Of a stretch of 37,557 nt of DNA, positions 1 to 8,783 are shown in pieces. Position numbers and translations under genes: made by a program. Every line of letters begins with the position of its first letter. Position 1 is the first letter of the stretch. Origin of the DNA: Betaproteobacteria bacterium (lineage in GTDB: Bacteria; Pseudomonadota; Gammaproteobacteria; Burkholderiales; Burkholderiaceae_D); the NCBI GenBank assembly GCA_025356395.1, contig JANXTA010000080.1, forward strand, positions 1-37,557. The letters are read 5' to 3'. The notes below the pieces were generated by a model, which made no database searches, was not told the origin of the DNA, and saw only the letters and a program-made list of their open reading frames with translations.

Positions 1-1
1 G

Positions 2-319
2 ATCGCGGGCGTTGTCACCATCGCGTTGTTCGGCCCCGGGTCGCGCGTGATCCATGGGGCCGGCCTGTTCTGGAAGGACGCGCCCTTCGAGGTCGTCACG
101 GTCGACGACTTCCCCTGTCGCGATCAGCGCACGCTGTATCGCAGGGAGGTCGCTTGGGTACGCCGCTGTGGCAGGCGCCACGACCGCGATGCCGCGCCTG
201 CAGGACAAAGCGATCCGTCGGCGTGCGGTCGGCCGCTCTGCATGGAATTCATCGAGCTCCAGGCCGTCCTGGAAACTGTCTCTGAATTCCAGCCGTCGAT
301 GGTCGATCGTTCTCGATGA
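2..319 (+). CDS. Glycosyltransferase family 9 (heptosyltransferase-like), C-terminal part
   Basis: This is the 3' end of a gene whose start lies before the window. The frame is open from base 2 and ends in TGA at 317-319. The text reads like the C-terminal nucleotide-sugar-binding half of GT9 (WaaC/WaaF-type) enzymes: VTIALFGP, then a segment around FWKDAPFEVVTVDDFPC, then RREVAWVRRCGR, and finally a CGRPLCM motif followed by an amphipathic helix. Enzymes of this family transfer heptose or similar sugars to lipopolysaccharide core on the cytoplasmic face of the inner membrane. The TGA overlaps the ATG of the following O-antigen ligase (ATGA), so the two are translationally coupled in a surface-polysaccharide operon. 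The family call rests on recognised motifs only; the exact sugar cannot be told. Confidence 0.6.
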   Translation: MAGVVTIALFGPGSRVIHGAGLFWKDAPFEVVTVDDFPCRDQRTLYRREVAWVRRCGRRHDRDAAPAGQSDPSACGRPLCMEFIELQAVLETVSEFQPSMVDRSR

Positions 320-1677
320 AGATGGCGAACTCGAAAAGGACGAGAGACGTTACGGCGCGCGAAGAGACGATGCGCCGTCTGTTGTACGTGGGGTGGTGGG
401 CCGTCATGACCTTGCTGCCCTTGGGTCACCTGACCGGCTTGCGTAATACCGTCACCAGTTTCGTCGTGCTGGCCACCCTGTGGTGGGCGGGACGCCGTTG
501 CTGGCGGGACCTGCCGGCCCGCTGGATCTCCGTTGCGCTGCTGGCCTGGTGCGCTGCGTCGATCGGCTGGTCCATCGTGCCCGAGGTCAGTTTCGCCAAA
601 TGGCGCGTCGATCTTTTCCTGCCATTGCTGGCCTACGCGGCCGTGTTCGGCTACGTGATGAAGAGTGGTCGCATCGATGCCATCGTCGGTGGCACCGTCT
701 CCGGAATCGTGTGCCTCGCCTTGCTTTCGGTCCCCGCATTTCTGCAGGACACAGCGGCTCTCCAGGTCGCAAGTGTCGTGCAGACGGAGTTCTTCGCAAC
801 CATCACGAACCCGATGCCGATCTGGTTTCCGGGGGTCGGCGACGCTAGCATGGCCACCGCGCTTTCGGCGTTGGGTCTCCTGTTCGCGAGTCGACTGGTC
901 AGGGGAATTTCGCAACGCTGCGCGCAGATCGTCGCCGTCGTATCCACGCTGTCGATCCTGCTCATCCTCGTCGCGATCAATAATCGCAACGCGACACTGG
1001 CGATCCCCGTTGTGATCGTATTCGCCGTCTTCCTCGACCGGCGCCAGTCAACTTCGTCGCAGCCGGTCGATTCGCCGCGCCATCGTGTGCGGCGCATTGT
1101 CGTCGGTGTGGCCGTGATCGCGACGTTGGTCGGTTCTGTCGCGTTGCTCGAGTCGGGTGCGCGTCAGCGCCTGCAACGGATGGGTCTGTCCGTCGCCAAC
1201 GACGAGAGCGGCCTCGTCGTGCTGACCGAACGCGACACGCGTCCGATGATCTGGAGTTACTACACGCGGCTCGCGTGGCGTCATCCCTGGATCGGTGTCG
1301 GCTTCGGCAGGACGGTACCGGGAATGACGTATCACACGCAGGACGACAGGCAGCTTGCACGGATCGAACCCAATGCGTATGTCCATGCGCACAACCTGTT
1401 GCTCAACTGGTGGCTGCAGACGGGTTTGGTCGGGGTTTCGCTGTTGCTCCTGTTGCTCGCAACCATCGTCGTCGATGCCTGGCGTGCGCGCGACTCGTCG
1501 ATGACGCGCCCGCGCGCCGGCGCCGTCACGGTCATCGCGCTTGTCGTGACGATGCTCCTGCGGGACATGACCGACGACTTCCTGATCTTCGGCATGGCCT
1601 CGATGTACTGGATCCTTATCGGAGCCTTCGCGGCGGCAACCCGGACATCGACCGACCGCCTCGCATTGGACGTCTAG
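316..1677 (+). CDS. O-antigen ligase / polymerase family membrane protein
   Basis: The 453-residue protein is strongly hydrophobic with about ten to twelve predicted membrane spans. It carries the hallmark Wzy_C/WaaL arrangement: a long periplasmic loop with conserved arginines (about residues 275-345, including RPMIWSYYTRLAWRHPWIGVG), then YVHAHNLLLNWWLQTGLVG at about 355-373, in which the HAHN motif is typical of ligases. Such proteins join or polymerise lipid-linked O-antigen (WaaL, Wzy) or glycosylate pilin. I chose the ATG at 316 because it overlaps the preceding stop as ATGA; an in-frame ATG at 370 would give a more usual N-terminus beginning MRRLLY and cannot be excluded. The TAG stop (1675-1677) lies inside the CTAG target site of the adjoining insertion sequence, and the protein end is unchanged by it. 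Ligase versus polymerase cannot be separated by sequence alone. Confidence 0.8.
   Translation: MKMANSKRTRDVTAREETMRRLLYVGWWAVMTLLPLGHLTGLRNTVTSFVVLATLWWAGRRCWRDLPARWISVALLAWCAASIGWSIVPEVSFAKWRVDLFLPLLAYAAVFGYVMKSGRIDAIVGGTVSGIVCLALLSVPAFLQDTAALQVASVVQTEFFATITNPMPIWFPGVGDASMATALSALGLLFASRLVRGISQRCAQIVAVVSTLSILLILVAINNRNATLAIPVVIVFAVFLDRRQSTSSQPVDSPRHRVRRIVVGVAVIATLVGSVALLESGARQRLQRMGLSVANDESGLVVLTERDTRPMIWSYYTRLAWRHPWIGVGFGRTVPGMTYHTQDDRQLARIEPNAYVHAHNLLLNWWLQTGLVGVSLLLLLLATIVVDAWRARDSSMTRPRAGAVTVIALVVTMLLRDMTDDFLIFGMASMYWILIGAFAAATRTSTDRLALDV
1674..1677. repeat. Target-site duplication CTAG, left copy
   Basis: CTAG directly abuts the left terminal inverted repeat and is repeated at 2867-2870. 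A 4-bp YTAR duplication is what IS5-family elements produce. The last three bases are the stop codon of the O-antigen ligase gene. Confidence 0.8.
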
Positions 1678-1693
1678 GGATGGTCTGCGCAAC
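1678..1693 (+). repeat. IS5-family left terminal inverted repeat
   Basis: The repeat begins GGATGGTCTGCG and pairs with 2866-2851 read on the minus strand. Positions 1-12 and 14-15 match. This end lies 3' of the transposase gene. Confidence 0.85.
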
Positions 1694-1810
1694 TGCCGAT
1701 TGCGCTCGTTGAACGGGATCGATCAGCAATCAAGCGGCAAGCGGTGAATGAATCGCGTCGGTCGTCGTTGAATCGGTCGATATCGACCAATCGTGATGCT
1801 TTTTCTCGAC

Positions 1811-2800
1811 TCATGGACGGACCAATCCCACCGATGGGATCAATCGATGACGCACCATCCATAGGTTCGAGAGAGCGAACAAGGTCGTCAGCTGGGCGGT
1901 GTTCTTGGCCAGTCCGCGGTAGCGGACTTTGACGAACCCGAACTGCCGCTTGATCACTCGGAACGGATGCTCGACCTTCGCACGGATGCTCGCCTTGGTG
2001 CGCTCGATCTCGTCGACGAGGGCGTGCCACTTGCGGTCCCGATCGAGCGATCTTCTCTTGCCGGGCCGCATCGCGACGTGCCAGGTGACGTCGGCGGCAT
2101 CATCGCGCTGGGCAACGCCCTGGTAGCCGGCATCCCCGAAGGCGTCGGTCTCGGCACCGTGCAAGAGCGCGTTGCCCTGGGTCACATCGTTGACGTTGGC
2201 CGCCGTGCCGATGACGGTATGCACCAGGCCCGATTCGGCATCGGCCCCGATGTGCGCCTTCATGCCGAAGTGCCACTGGTTGCCCTTCTTCGTTTGATGC
2301 ATCGCGGGGTCGCGTTCGCCGTCGGCGTTCTTGGTCGAACTCGGCGCAGAGATCAGCGTCGCGTCGACTACCGTGCCGGCTCTGAGCATCAAGCCCTTAC
2401 TACGCAGCAACTCATTGATCGCTGCCAGCATGGGACCAGCCAGATGATGGGTCTCGAGCAGATGCCGAAAGCGCAGGATGGTGGTCTCGTCGGGCAGCCG
2501 CGTCATGCCAGCATCAAGGCCCGCGAACTCGCGATACAACGGCACATCGTGCAGCGCTTCTTCCATCGCCGGATCCGACAGGCCAAACCACTGCTGCATG
2601 AAATGAATGCGCAGCATCGTCGCAATCCCGAATGGCGGACGACCCGTCTTGCCCTTCGGGTAGTGCGGCTCGATCAGCATCGTCAGATCAGCCCACGGCA
2701 CCACCCGATTCATCTCGTCGAGAAACTCGCGCTTGCGCGTGCGCTTCGGCGACAGGTCAAAGGCGTTGTTGCCCAGGCTCATTTGCTTCATCGTCGTCAC
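1811..2800 (-). CDS. IS5-family DDE transposase
   Basis: The protein (329 residues from a GTG at 2800, or 326 from an ATG at 2791) has the IS5 layout. An N-terminal DUF772-type region contains GRPPFGIATMLRIHFMQQWFGLSD. The catalytic core follows: the first Asp in GTVVDATLI, the second in DAFGDAGYQG, and the Glu in KVEHPFRVIKRQFG, which is the Y/R-E-K signature. It catalyses cut-and-paste movement of its own element through the terminal repeats. No frameshift or stop is visible, so it should be functional. It is transcribed towards the O-antigen ligase gene. A 14-bp perfect palindrome sits 9 bp upstream of the GTG. Confidence 0.93.
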   Translation of the reverse strand: MTTMKQMSLGNNAFDLSPKRTRKREFLDEMNRVVPWADLTMLIEPHYPKGKTGRPPFGIATMLRIHFMQQWFGLSDPAMEEALHDVPLYREFAGLDAGMTRLPDETTILRFRHLLETHHLAGPMLAAINELLRSKGLMLRAGTVVDATLISAPSSTKNADGERDPAMHQTKKGNQWHFGMKAHIGADAESGLVHTVIGTAANVNDVTQGNALLHGAETDAFGDAGYQGVAQRDDAADVTWHVAMRPGKRRSLDRDRKWHALVDEIERTKASIRAKVEHPFRVIKRQFGFVKVRYRGLAKNTAQLTTLFALSNLWMVRHRLIPSVGLVRP

Positions 2801-2808
2801 CCCAAAAA

Positions 2809-2822
2809 CCTAGAATTCTAGG
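2809..2822. repeat. Perfect 14-bp palindrome upstream of transposase
   Basis: CCTAGAATTCTAGG reads the same on both strands and lies just before the transposase start inside the insertion sequence. It could be an operator or hairpin limiting transposase expression. This role is inferred only from its position. Confidence 0.5.
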
Positions 2823-2850
2823 AAAACGCATCAACGGCTAATGTCGCTGA

Positions 2851-2866
2851 CTTACGCAGACCATCC
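2851..2866 (-). repeat. IS5-family right terminal inverted repeat
   Basis: Read on the minus strand it begins GGATGGTCTGCG, identical over 12 bases to the left end. It lies on the promoter side of the transposase gene. Confidence 0.85.
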
Positions 2867-2870
2867 CTAG
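2867..2870. repeat. Target-site duplication CTAG, right copy
   Basis: This is the second copy of CTAG, matching 1674-1677. Removing the element and one copy restores an uninterrupted ligase stop codon followed by TTCAGAATCACGGGG. Confidence 0.8.
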
Positions 2871-3008
2871 TTCAGAATCACGGGGTAAGGCAACGGTGAG
2901 GGACTACAATGGTATTGTGCTGAAGTAGTAGGTGCCGCCGTTTTATGCGGCGTTAAGTTGCTCTTTGCGCAGGTCGCCTCGCGGCGCTATCTTAAAGGGA
3001 ACGCCTCA

Positions 3009-3257
3009 ATGAGAATCTATGAAAAACGTGGAAGACTTTCGTCCGACATGAATAGCGTTCTCCGAAAATTAGTCGTTCCGGTTCTGGCAAGTGCGCTAGG
3101 AGTTGCCGTGGGAACACCAACTGGGCAGTGGCTCTCCACGATCGCACCAATCCCCGCGGCGGCCGCCACTGCGATTGTCGTGGCGTTCTTTCTTTTACTC
3201 GGCTTGTCTATGCCTGCCTTGATTCGGCGCTTTGGTGGGCACCGAATGGATTCTTGA
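3009..3257 (+). CDS. Small hypothetical membrane protein
   Basis: An 82-residue protein starts at an ATG preceded by AAAGGGA eight bases upstream, a good ribosome-binding site. After a charged N-terminus (MRIYEKRGRL) there are two hydrophobic segments, roughly residues 20-35 and 45-67 (ending in VVAFFLLLGLSMPAL), then a short basic tail. I recognise no family. It lies alone in lower-GC DNA downstream of the insertion sequence, so it may have belonged to the transcript of the O-antigen locus before insertion. An annotation artefact remains possible. Confidence 0.4.
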   Translation: MRIYEKRGRLSSDMNSVLRKLVVPVLASALGVAVGTPTGQWLSTIAPIPAAAATAIVVAFFLLLGLSMPALIRRFGGHRMDS

Positions 3258-3793
3258 CAGTCAAGTTGATCCCGGGCTGGCACCTTGGGTATTTGTAGGT
3301 TTACAAAGATCTTATTCAGTCGCTATGCATGAGCGCGCGGCGGCCACGCCAGCAGAAGTGCGATCTCCCGAGTTTTGTTCACCTGAGTCAAAAGTGATTC
3401 GTGGCTTTGGGGTTCTTGGCGTTGTGTCGGTAAGGTATCTCCAGTACTTCCTCGTGGCTTCGATGTAAGACAAGTTTGCTATACCCCATTTGCAAAAGCT
3501 CCGCAAATCGCTTGATGACAAAGTAGTTATGCATACTAAGCTAATGAATGGCCGACCCTATATTGTGCAGGCTCGCTTTGCTGCGGCGCTGCTTTGGTTT
3601 GCCGGTCGCATGCTGCAATATCTACCGAGTCGACTGCAGAATCTTAATTGGCACCTAAGTCGTAATCGGCAATCATTTTGAGTGTCGACGAAGGCTGGCG
3701 GACGCGGCTGTCTTTGTTCCGACGACAAGCTCTAGGGCATTGAGCAAAGCGCTTTGGATACGAGGTAATTTAGGTAGGGATAGCCTGCACAAC

Positions 3794-3819
3794 CGTTGAC
3801 TCCGGACGTCGAGTCAACG
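3794..3819. repeat. Inverted repeat, 9-bp arms, upstream of pntA
   Basis: CGTTGACTC and GAGTCAACG are perfectly complementary and are separated by 8 bases. The repeat lies about 245 bp before the pntA start. It may be an operator or part of a leader RNA. No T-tract follows on the plus strand, so it is not a standard terminator. Confidence 0.45.
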
Positions 3820-4064
3820 TGCCCCAACGTTGAAGTGCCGAAAGGTCAAACAAGTCTTGCGCGTGTGCGTTCGATTCAGGGTAGTGATGTTGGGGTTCTG
3901 TGTCCGGCCGTTTACCAAGCCGGTCTGCGGGCCTTGCATGCTCGCCGCAGGCCGATGCAAAACAGGGAGATGTAAAAAAACGGCACCGATACCCCAACGA
4001 CCACGAAAGTTGCGACCGCGCGGCACGTTACGATAGCCGCTGGAAGACTTGGGGAGTTACGCAG

Positions 4065-5660
4065 ATGGCGTTGCAGATCGGTGTACCGAAGGAAACAGCC
4101 GCGGGCGAGAAGCGGGTAGCCACCGTGCCCGACGTGGTGGAGAAACTCATCAAGCTGGGATTCTCAGTCGCCGTCGAAAGCGGCGCCGGTGACGCGGCGA
4201 ACTTCGCGGACGACACCTATCGCGCGGCGGGTGCCGAGGTGGTGCCCTCTGCGGCCGACCTCTGGTCGAAGTCCGACATCGTCCTCAAGGTCCGTGTGCC
4301 CAGCGCGGGCGAAGTGTCCCTGTTGCGCGAAGGGGGCACGCTGATCGGCTTCATCTGGCCGGCGCAGAACCCCGAGCTGATGCAGCAACTGGCCGCCAGG
4401 AAGGCCACCGTGCTGGCGATCGACGCCCTGCCGCGCCAGCTGTCGCGCGCGCAAAAGATGGACGCGCTCACCTCCATGGCCGGCGTCAGCGGTTACCGGG
4501 CCGTGATCGAGGCCGCCAACGCGTTCGATCGCTTCTTCAACGGGCAGATCACCGCCGCAGGCAAGATCCCACCGGCCAAGGTCTTCGTCGCCGGCGCCGG
4601 CGTGGCCGGGCTCGCGGCGATCGGCACGGCCGCCAACCTCGGCGCGATCGTGCGAGCCAACGACACGCGTGCCGAGGTCGCCGACCAGGTGGTCTCGCTG
4701 GGCGGCGAGTTCGTTAGGGTCGACTACGAGGAGGAAGGTTCGGGCGGTGGCGGGTACGCGAAGGTGATGAGCGAGGGATTCCTGGCGGCGCAGCGTTCCA
4801 TGTATGCGCAGCAGGCCAGAGAGTCCGACATCATCATCACGACCGCGTTGATCCCCGGCAAGCCCGCGCCGAAGCTGATCACCGCCGAGATGGTGAAGAG
4901 CATGAAGCCCGGTAGCGTGATCGTCGACATGGCGGCGGAACAGGGCGGCAACTGCGAACTCACCGTGCCCGACCAGGCCGTGGTCGTTCACGGCGTGACG
5001 ATCGTCGGCTACACCGACTTGGTCAGCCGCCTGGCAAAGCAGTCGAGCACGCTGTACGCGACCAACCTGTTCCGGGTGACCGAGGAGCTGTGCAAGACCA
5101 AGGACGGCGTGATCGACGTCAACATGGAAGACGACGCGATTCGCGGCCTCACGGTCATCAAGGACGGCTCCATCACCTGGCCCGCCCCGCCGTTGAAGTT
5201 GCCGGCGCCGCCTCCGAAGCCCAATGCCACAGCCGTCGTCGCACCCAAGGCTCACGGCCATGGCAAGGGCGAGCCGATGTCGGTCAAGTCGCTGGCCATG
5301 GTGTTCGGCATCGGCGCCTTGCTGTTCCTGCTGGTCGGCCTGTACGCGCCGGCGACCTTCCTGACCCACTTCACCGTGTTCGTGCTGGCCTGCTTCATCG
5401 GCTACATGGTGGTCTGGAACGTGACCCCGTCGCTGCACACGCCGCTGATGAGCGTCACCAATGCGATCTCGTCGATCATCGCCATCGGCGCGCTGGTCCA
5501 GGTGGCACCGCCACTGACCGGTGGCGCACTCAACGGACCCATCGACCGGCCAAACACGCTGATCCTGGGCCTTGCCGTCTTCGGCCTCGCGCTCACCGCC
5601 GTCAACATGTTCGGTGGCTTCGCGGTCACGCGTCGCATGCTGGCGATGTTCCGCAAGTAA
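4065..5660 (+). CDS. pntA: NAD(P) transhydrogenase subunit alpha
   Basis: The 531-residue protein is the alpha subunit of proton-translocating transhydrogenase, which reduces NADP+ with NADH at the expense of the proton gradient. It begins [10 protein letters not shown] and has the full NAD-binding domain I, including the dinucleotide fold [19 protein letters not shown] near residues 175-193 and RANDTR just after. A Pro/Ala-rich linker (about residues 380-405) leads to membrane domain II with four predicted spans ([18 protein letters not shown] onward). The alpha1 and alpha2 parts are therefore fused, as in E. coli (about 510 residues), not split as in many alphaproteobacteria. The ATG at 4065 was chosen because GGGGAG lies eight bases upstream and it starts the conserved N-terminus; longer in-frame extensions lack this. 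pntB follows after 23 bp. Confidence 0.96.
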   Translation: MALQIGVPKETAAGEKRVATVPDVVEKLIKLGFSVAVESGAGDAANFADDTYRAAGAEVVPSAADLWSKSDIVLKVRVPSAGEVSLLREGGTLIGFIWPAQNPELMQQLAARKATVLAIDALPRQLSRAQKMDALTSMAGVSGYRAVIEAANAFDRFFNGQITAAGKIPPAKVFVAGAGVAGLAAIGTAANLGAIVRANDTRAEVADQVVSLGGEFVRVDYEEEGSGGGGYAKVMSEGFLAAQRSMYAQQARESDIIITTALIPGKPAPKLITAEMVKSMKPGSVIVDMAAEQGGNCELTVPDQAVVVHGVTIVGYTDLVSRLAKQSSTLYATNLFRVTEELCKTKDGVIDVNMEDDAIRGLTVIKDGSITWPAPPLKLPAPPPKPNATAVVAPKAHGHGKGEPMSVKSLAMVFGIGALLFLLVGLYAPATFLTHFTVFVLACFIGYMVVWNVTPSLHTPLMSVTNAISSIIAIGALVQVAPPLTGGALNGPIDRPNTLILGLAVFGLALTAVNMFGGFAVTRRMLAMFRK

Positions 5661-5683
5661 AAAATAACAACGACCTCGCGACC

Positions 5684-7096
5684 ATGACTTCCAGCCTCGC
5701 CGCCGTCTCGTACATCGCCGCCACCATCCTCTTCATCCTCAGCCTGGGCGGTCTCGCCAACCCCGAGACCGCGCGCCGAGGCAACCTGTTCGGCATGATC
5801 GGCATGGCCATCGCCGTGCTGGCGACCGTGCTCGGTCCGCGCGTCACGGCGGCCGGCATCCCGTGGATCGTCGGTGCCCTCGCCGTCGGCGGCTTCGTCG
5901 GCCTGTTCGCGGCGAAGAAGGTGCAGATGACGCAGATGCCGGAACTGGTCGCGTTGATGCACAGCCTGGTGGGCCTGGCGGCCTGCCTGGTGGGCTTCGC
6001 CAGCTACGTGGACACCTCCACCGTGTTCTCGACGGAAGCCGAGAAAGCGATCCACGAGGTCGAGATCTATGTCGGCATCTTCATCGGTGCCGTCACGTTC
6101 TCGGGATCGCTGATCGCCTTCGGCAAGCTGTCGGGCAAGATCGGCGGCAAGCCGCTGCTGCTGCCCGGGCGGCATCTGCTCAACCTGGTGGGTCTGCTGC
6201 TCGTGATCTGGTTCGGTCGCCAGTTCCTGCACGCGCCCGACATCCAGGCCGGCATCGTTCCGCTGCTCGTGATGACCGTCATCGCGCTGCTGTTCGGCGC
6301 ACACCTCGTGATGGCCATCGGCGGCGCCGACATGCCGGTCGTCGTCTCGATGCTCAACAGCTACTCGGGCTGGGCGGCCGCGGCCACGGGCTTCATGCTC
6401 GGCAACGACCTGCTGATCGTGATCGGCGCGCTGGTCGGCTCGTCAGGCGCGATCCTGTCGTACATCATGTGCAAGGCGATGAACCGCAACTTCTTCAGCG
6501 TCATCGCAGGCGGTTTTGGCGGCGGCGCGCCTGCGGCCAAGGGCATCGGCACGGCAGCGCCGGCCGGCGAGGTGACGCCGATCAGCGCGGTGGAAACCGC
6601 CGAGACTTTGCGCGAGGCGAAGAGCGTGGTGATCGTGCCCGGGTACGGCATGGCGGTGGCGCAGGCCCAGCACGTCGTCTACGAGATCACGAAGCTGCTG
6701 CGCGACAGGGGCGTCAACGTGCGCTTCGGCATCCACCCCGTGGCCGGTCGCATGCCCGGCCCCATGAACGTGCTGCTTGCCGAAGCCAAGGTGCCGTACG
6801 ACATCGTGCTGGAGATGGACGAGATCAACGACGACTTCCCGAACACCGATGTGGCCATGGTCATCGGCGCCAACGACATCGTCAATCCGGCTGCGCAGGA
6901 GGACCCGACGAGCCCCATCGCCGGCATGCCGGTGCTGGAAGTGTGGAAGGCGAAGACCTCCATCGTCATGAAGCGGAGCATGGCCTCCGGCTATGCCGGG
7001 GTCGACAACCCGCTCTTCTACAAGGACAACAATCGCATGCTCTTCGGCGACGCCAAGAAGATGCTCGAAGAGGTGTTCGCCGCGCTGCGGGGTTGA
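5684..7096 (+). CDS. pntB: NAD(P) transhydrogenase subunit beta
   Basis: The 470-residue beta subunit partners PntA. Residues 1 to about 270 are membrane domain with about nine spans (for example [26 protein letters not shown]). The C-terminal domain III binds NADP(H) and shows its signatures [14 protein letters not shown] (about 313-326), [34 protein letters not shown] and [18 protein letters not shown]. Length matches E. coli PntB (462). The ATG at 5684 begins [23 protein letters not shown], the expected first membrane helix, and lies 23 bp after pntA, so the two genes form an operon. The complex sits in the inner membrane and is a main NADPH source for biosynthesis. Confidence 0.96.
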   Translation: MTSSLAAVSYIAATILFILSLGGLANPETARRGNLFGMIGMAIAVLATVLGPRVTAAGIPWIVGALAVGGFVGLFAAKKVQMTQMPELVALMHSLVGLAACLVGFASYVDTSTVFSTEAEKAIHEVEIYVGIFIGAVTFSGSLIAFGKLSGKIGGKPLLLPGRHLLNLVGLLLVIWFGRQFLHAPDIQAGIVPLLVMTVIALLFGAHLVMAIGGADMPVVVSMLNSYSGWAAAATGFMLGNDLLIVIGALVGSSGAILSYIMCKAMNRNFFSVIAGGFGGGAPAAKGIGTAAPAGEVTPISAVETAETLREAKSVVIVPGYGMAVAQAQHVVYEITKLLRDRGVNVRFGIHPVAGRMPGPMNVLLAEAKVPYDIVLEMDEINDDFPNTDVAMVIGANDIVNPAAQEDPTSPIAGMPVLEVWKAKTSIVMKRSMASGYAGVDNPLFYKDNNRMLFGDAKKMLEEVFAALRG

Positions 7097-7122
7097 GGCG
7101 GCGCCGCCCCGATGCGGCCCGG

Positions 7123-7128
7123 TAAAAT
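7123..7128 (+). promoter_or_regulatory. Candidate -10 element for nudJ, start-proximal
   Basis: TAAAAT (five of six to TATAAT) ends six bases before the nudJ ATG at 7135. Transcription from it would begin at or next to the A of the ATG and give a leaderless mRNA. No clear -35 hexamer or Shine-Dalgarno sequence was found, so the gene may instead be read from pntAB. Confidence 0.35.
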
Positions 7129-7134
7129 GCGGCC

Positions 7135-7647
7135 ATGTCCGAATTCTGGAAACCCAATGTCACCGTCGCGGCCGTGGTCGAAGGCCGGGGCGCGTACGCC
7201 GGTCGCTACCTGATGGTCGAGGAGGAGACCCGCGACGGCTTGCGCATCAACCAGCCGGCGGGTCACCTCGATCCCGACGAAAGCATCGTCGACGCGGCGA
7301 TCCGCGAGACGATGGAAGAGACCGCGCATCCGTTCACGCCCACAGGCCTGCTCGCCGTCTATCTGTCTCGCTCGATGAAGAACAGGCTCAACGAACCGAT
7401 CGAGCCCGTCACGTTCCTGCGCTTCACGTTCGTCGGCACGGTCGGTGAGCCGATCGAAGGCATGAAGCTCGACGACGGCATCGTCCGCGCGCTGTGGATG
7501 TCGCTAGACGAACTGCGCGCGACCCGCGCCCGTCATCGCAGCCCGATGGTGATGCGCTGTGCCGAGGACCACGCAGCCGGCAAGCCGCTAGTGCCACTGT
7601 CGGTGCTCTACACCGACACGTCGGCGCTCGGCGCGTTGCTGGTATGA
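7135..7647 (+). CDS. nudJ: Nudix hydrolase, NudJ-like phosphatase
   Basis: The 170-residue protein carries a Nudix box, [20 protein letters not shown] (residues about 43-62), matching GX5EX7REUXEE; the following Gly is Ala, a mild departure. N-terminal text [11 protein letters not shown] and [11 protein letters not shown] matches the NudJ/YmfB group, which hydrolyses nucleoside di- and triphosphates and hydroxymethylpyrimidine pyrophosphate. The location supports this: nudJ sits next to mnmA in E. coli, and here its stop overlaps the mnmA ATG (ATGA at 7644-7647). It lies 38 bp after pntB with no recognisable Shine-Dalgarno sequence. Substrate specificity is inferred from family and neighbourhood. 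Confidence 0.85.
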   Translation: MSEFWKPNVTVAAVVEGRGAYAGRYLMVEEETRDGLRINQPAGHLDPDESIVDAAIRETMEETAHPFTPTGLLAVYLSRSMKNRLNEPIEPVTFLRFTFVGTVGEPIEGMKLDDGIVRALWMSLDELRATRARHRSPMVMRCAEDHAAGKPLVPLSVLYTDTSALGALLV

Positions 7648-8783
7648 GTGCGCGCCGCATCGTCGTCGGCCTGTCGGGCGGCGTCGACTCCGCGGTTGCC
7701 GCGTGGCTGCTCAAGGAGCAAGGCCATGACGTCGTCGGCCTGTTCATGAAGAACTGGGAAGACGATGACGACGACGAGTACTGCTCCACGCGCGAGGACC
7801 TGATCGACGCAGCGGCCGTGGCCGACGTGATCGGCATCGAGATGGAGGCCGTCAACTTCTCGGCCGAGTACAAGGACCGCGTCTTCGCGACCTTCCTCGC
7901 CGAGTACCAGGCCGGACGCACGCCGAACCCCGACGTGCTGTGCAACGCCGAGATCAAGTTCAAGGCCTTCCTCGACCACGCGATGCGACTCGGCGCGGAC
8001 CACATCGCGACCGGCCACTACGCGCGGATCGCGTATGACGCCGGCGGCCTCGTGCAGTTGCTGAAGGCCACGGACGCCACCAAGGACCAGAGCTACTTCC
8101 TCCATCGCCTGAGCCAGTCGCAGCTGTCTCGCGCCCTCTTCCCGCTCGGCGAGATGCACAAGACGGACGTCCGTACGTTGGCCGAGCGCATCGGCCTGCC
8201 GAATGCGCGCAAGAAGGATTCGACCGGCATCTGCTTCATCGGCGAGCGGCCGTTCCGCGAGTTCCTCAACCGCTATCTGCCGACGACACCGGGGCCGATA
8301 CGCACGCCTGACGGCAGCCGCGACGGAACGGTGATCGGCCAGCACGTCGGGCTGGCGTTCTACACCCTCGGGCAACGCAAGGGCATCGGCATCGGCGGCG
8401 TGAAGAACGACGCCGACGAAGAAGGCGCCTGGTTCGTTGCGCGGAAGGACATGGCGACCAACACGCTGTGGGTCGTGCGCGGCCACGACCATCCGTGGCT
8501 GCTGTCGCAGCACGTCGAGGTCGAGCAGGCGAGCTGGATCGCAGGACATGCTCCAGCCATCGCAACGCTCCGTGCGAAGACGCGCTACCGGCAAACCGAC
8601 GAGACCTGTCGCCTCGTCGCCGACGGCCACCGCTTCATGCTCACGTTCGACGACCCGCAACGCGCGGTAACGCCGGGCCAGTCGGCCGTGCTCTATGACG
8701 GCGACGTGTGCCTGGGCGGCGGCATCATCGCGTCGACCATCGCCGACATCGCGACGCCGACGCCAGTCGCGACCACGACCTGA
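7644..8783 (+). CDS. mnmA: tRNA-specific 2-thiouridylase MnmA
   Basis: The 379-residue enzyme puts sulfur on U34 of tRNA Lys, Glu and Gln, using ATP to adenylate the base and a persulfide relay from TusE or IscS. The PP-loop motif SGGVDS is at residues 11-16. The two catalytic cysteines are in [12 protein letters not shown] (nucleophile) and [10 protein letters not shown]. The target-recognition region TGHYAR, DQSYFL and the C-terminal beta-barrel ending [15 protein letters not shown] are all present. The start at 7644 overlaps the nudJ stop by four bases and gives the expected first strand [10 protein letters not shown]. The protein is full length with no lesions. Confidence 0.97.
   Translation: MSARRIVVGLSGGVDSAVAAWLLKEQGHDVVGLFMKNWEDDDDDEYCSTREDLIDAAAVADVIGIEMEAVNFSAEYKDRVFATFLAEYQAGRTPNPDVLCNAEIKFKAFLDHAMRLGADHIATGHYARIAYDAGGLVQLLKATDATKDQSYFLHRLSQSQLSRALFPLGEMHKTDVRTLAERIGLPNARKKDSTGICFIGERPFREFLNRYLPTTPGPIRTPDGSRDGTVIGQHVGLAFYTLGQRKGIGIGGVKNDADEEGAWFVARKDMATNTLWVVRGHDHPWLLSQHVEVEQASWIAGHAPAIATLRAKTRYRQTDETCRLVADGHRFMLTFDDPQRAVTPGQSAVLYDGDVCLGGGIIASTIADIATPTPVATTT

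Larger units (their letters stand above)
1678..2866 (-). mobile_element. IS5-family insertion sequence, complete, 1189 bp
   Basis: The element has matching ends: GGATGGTCTGCG at the left and its reverse complement at the right, 12 identical bases followed by a mismatch and two more matches. It is flanked by CTAG on both sides and holds one transposase gene on the minus strand that fills most of its length. Size, single-ORF structure, 4-bp target duplication and transposase type all fit the IS5 family. The reading frame is intact and the ends and duplication are well preserved, so the insertion looks recent and possibly still active. Confidence 0.9.
2871..4064. other. Lower-GC, gene-poor interval between the insertion sequence and pntA
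   Basis: About 1.2 kb with visibly more A and T than the rest of the window. The only ORF with a convincing ribosome-binding site is the small membrane protein at 3009-3257. From 3258 to 4064 I see no gene I can support: short open frames on both strands (for example 3490-3681 plus and 3312-3521 minus) have no clear family, no good ribosome site and no coding-like third-position bias. The stretch holds several inverted repeats, described separately. It is probably the eroded end of a horizontally acquired polysaccharide locus, with the pntA leader at its right end. Confidence 0.5.

Noticed and set aside
1967-2821. 284-codon plus-strand frame inside the insertion sequence
   Set aside because: It is the mirror of the transposase gene. 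IS5-family elements of this type need only the one transposase.
3490-3681. 63-codon frame in the low-GC interval
   Set aside because: It needs a TTG start, has no ribosome site or known domain, and its composition is not clearly coding.
4164-7125. Long frames opposite or out of frame with pntA and pntB (for example 4164-5438 minus and 5863-7125 plus)
   Set aside because: PntA and PntB are certain in their own frames. These frames are Arg/His/Gly-rich shadows.
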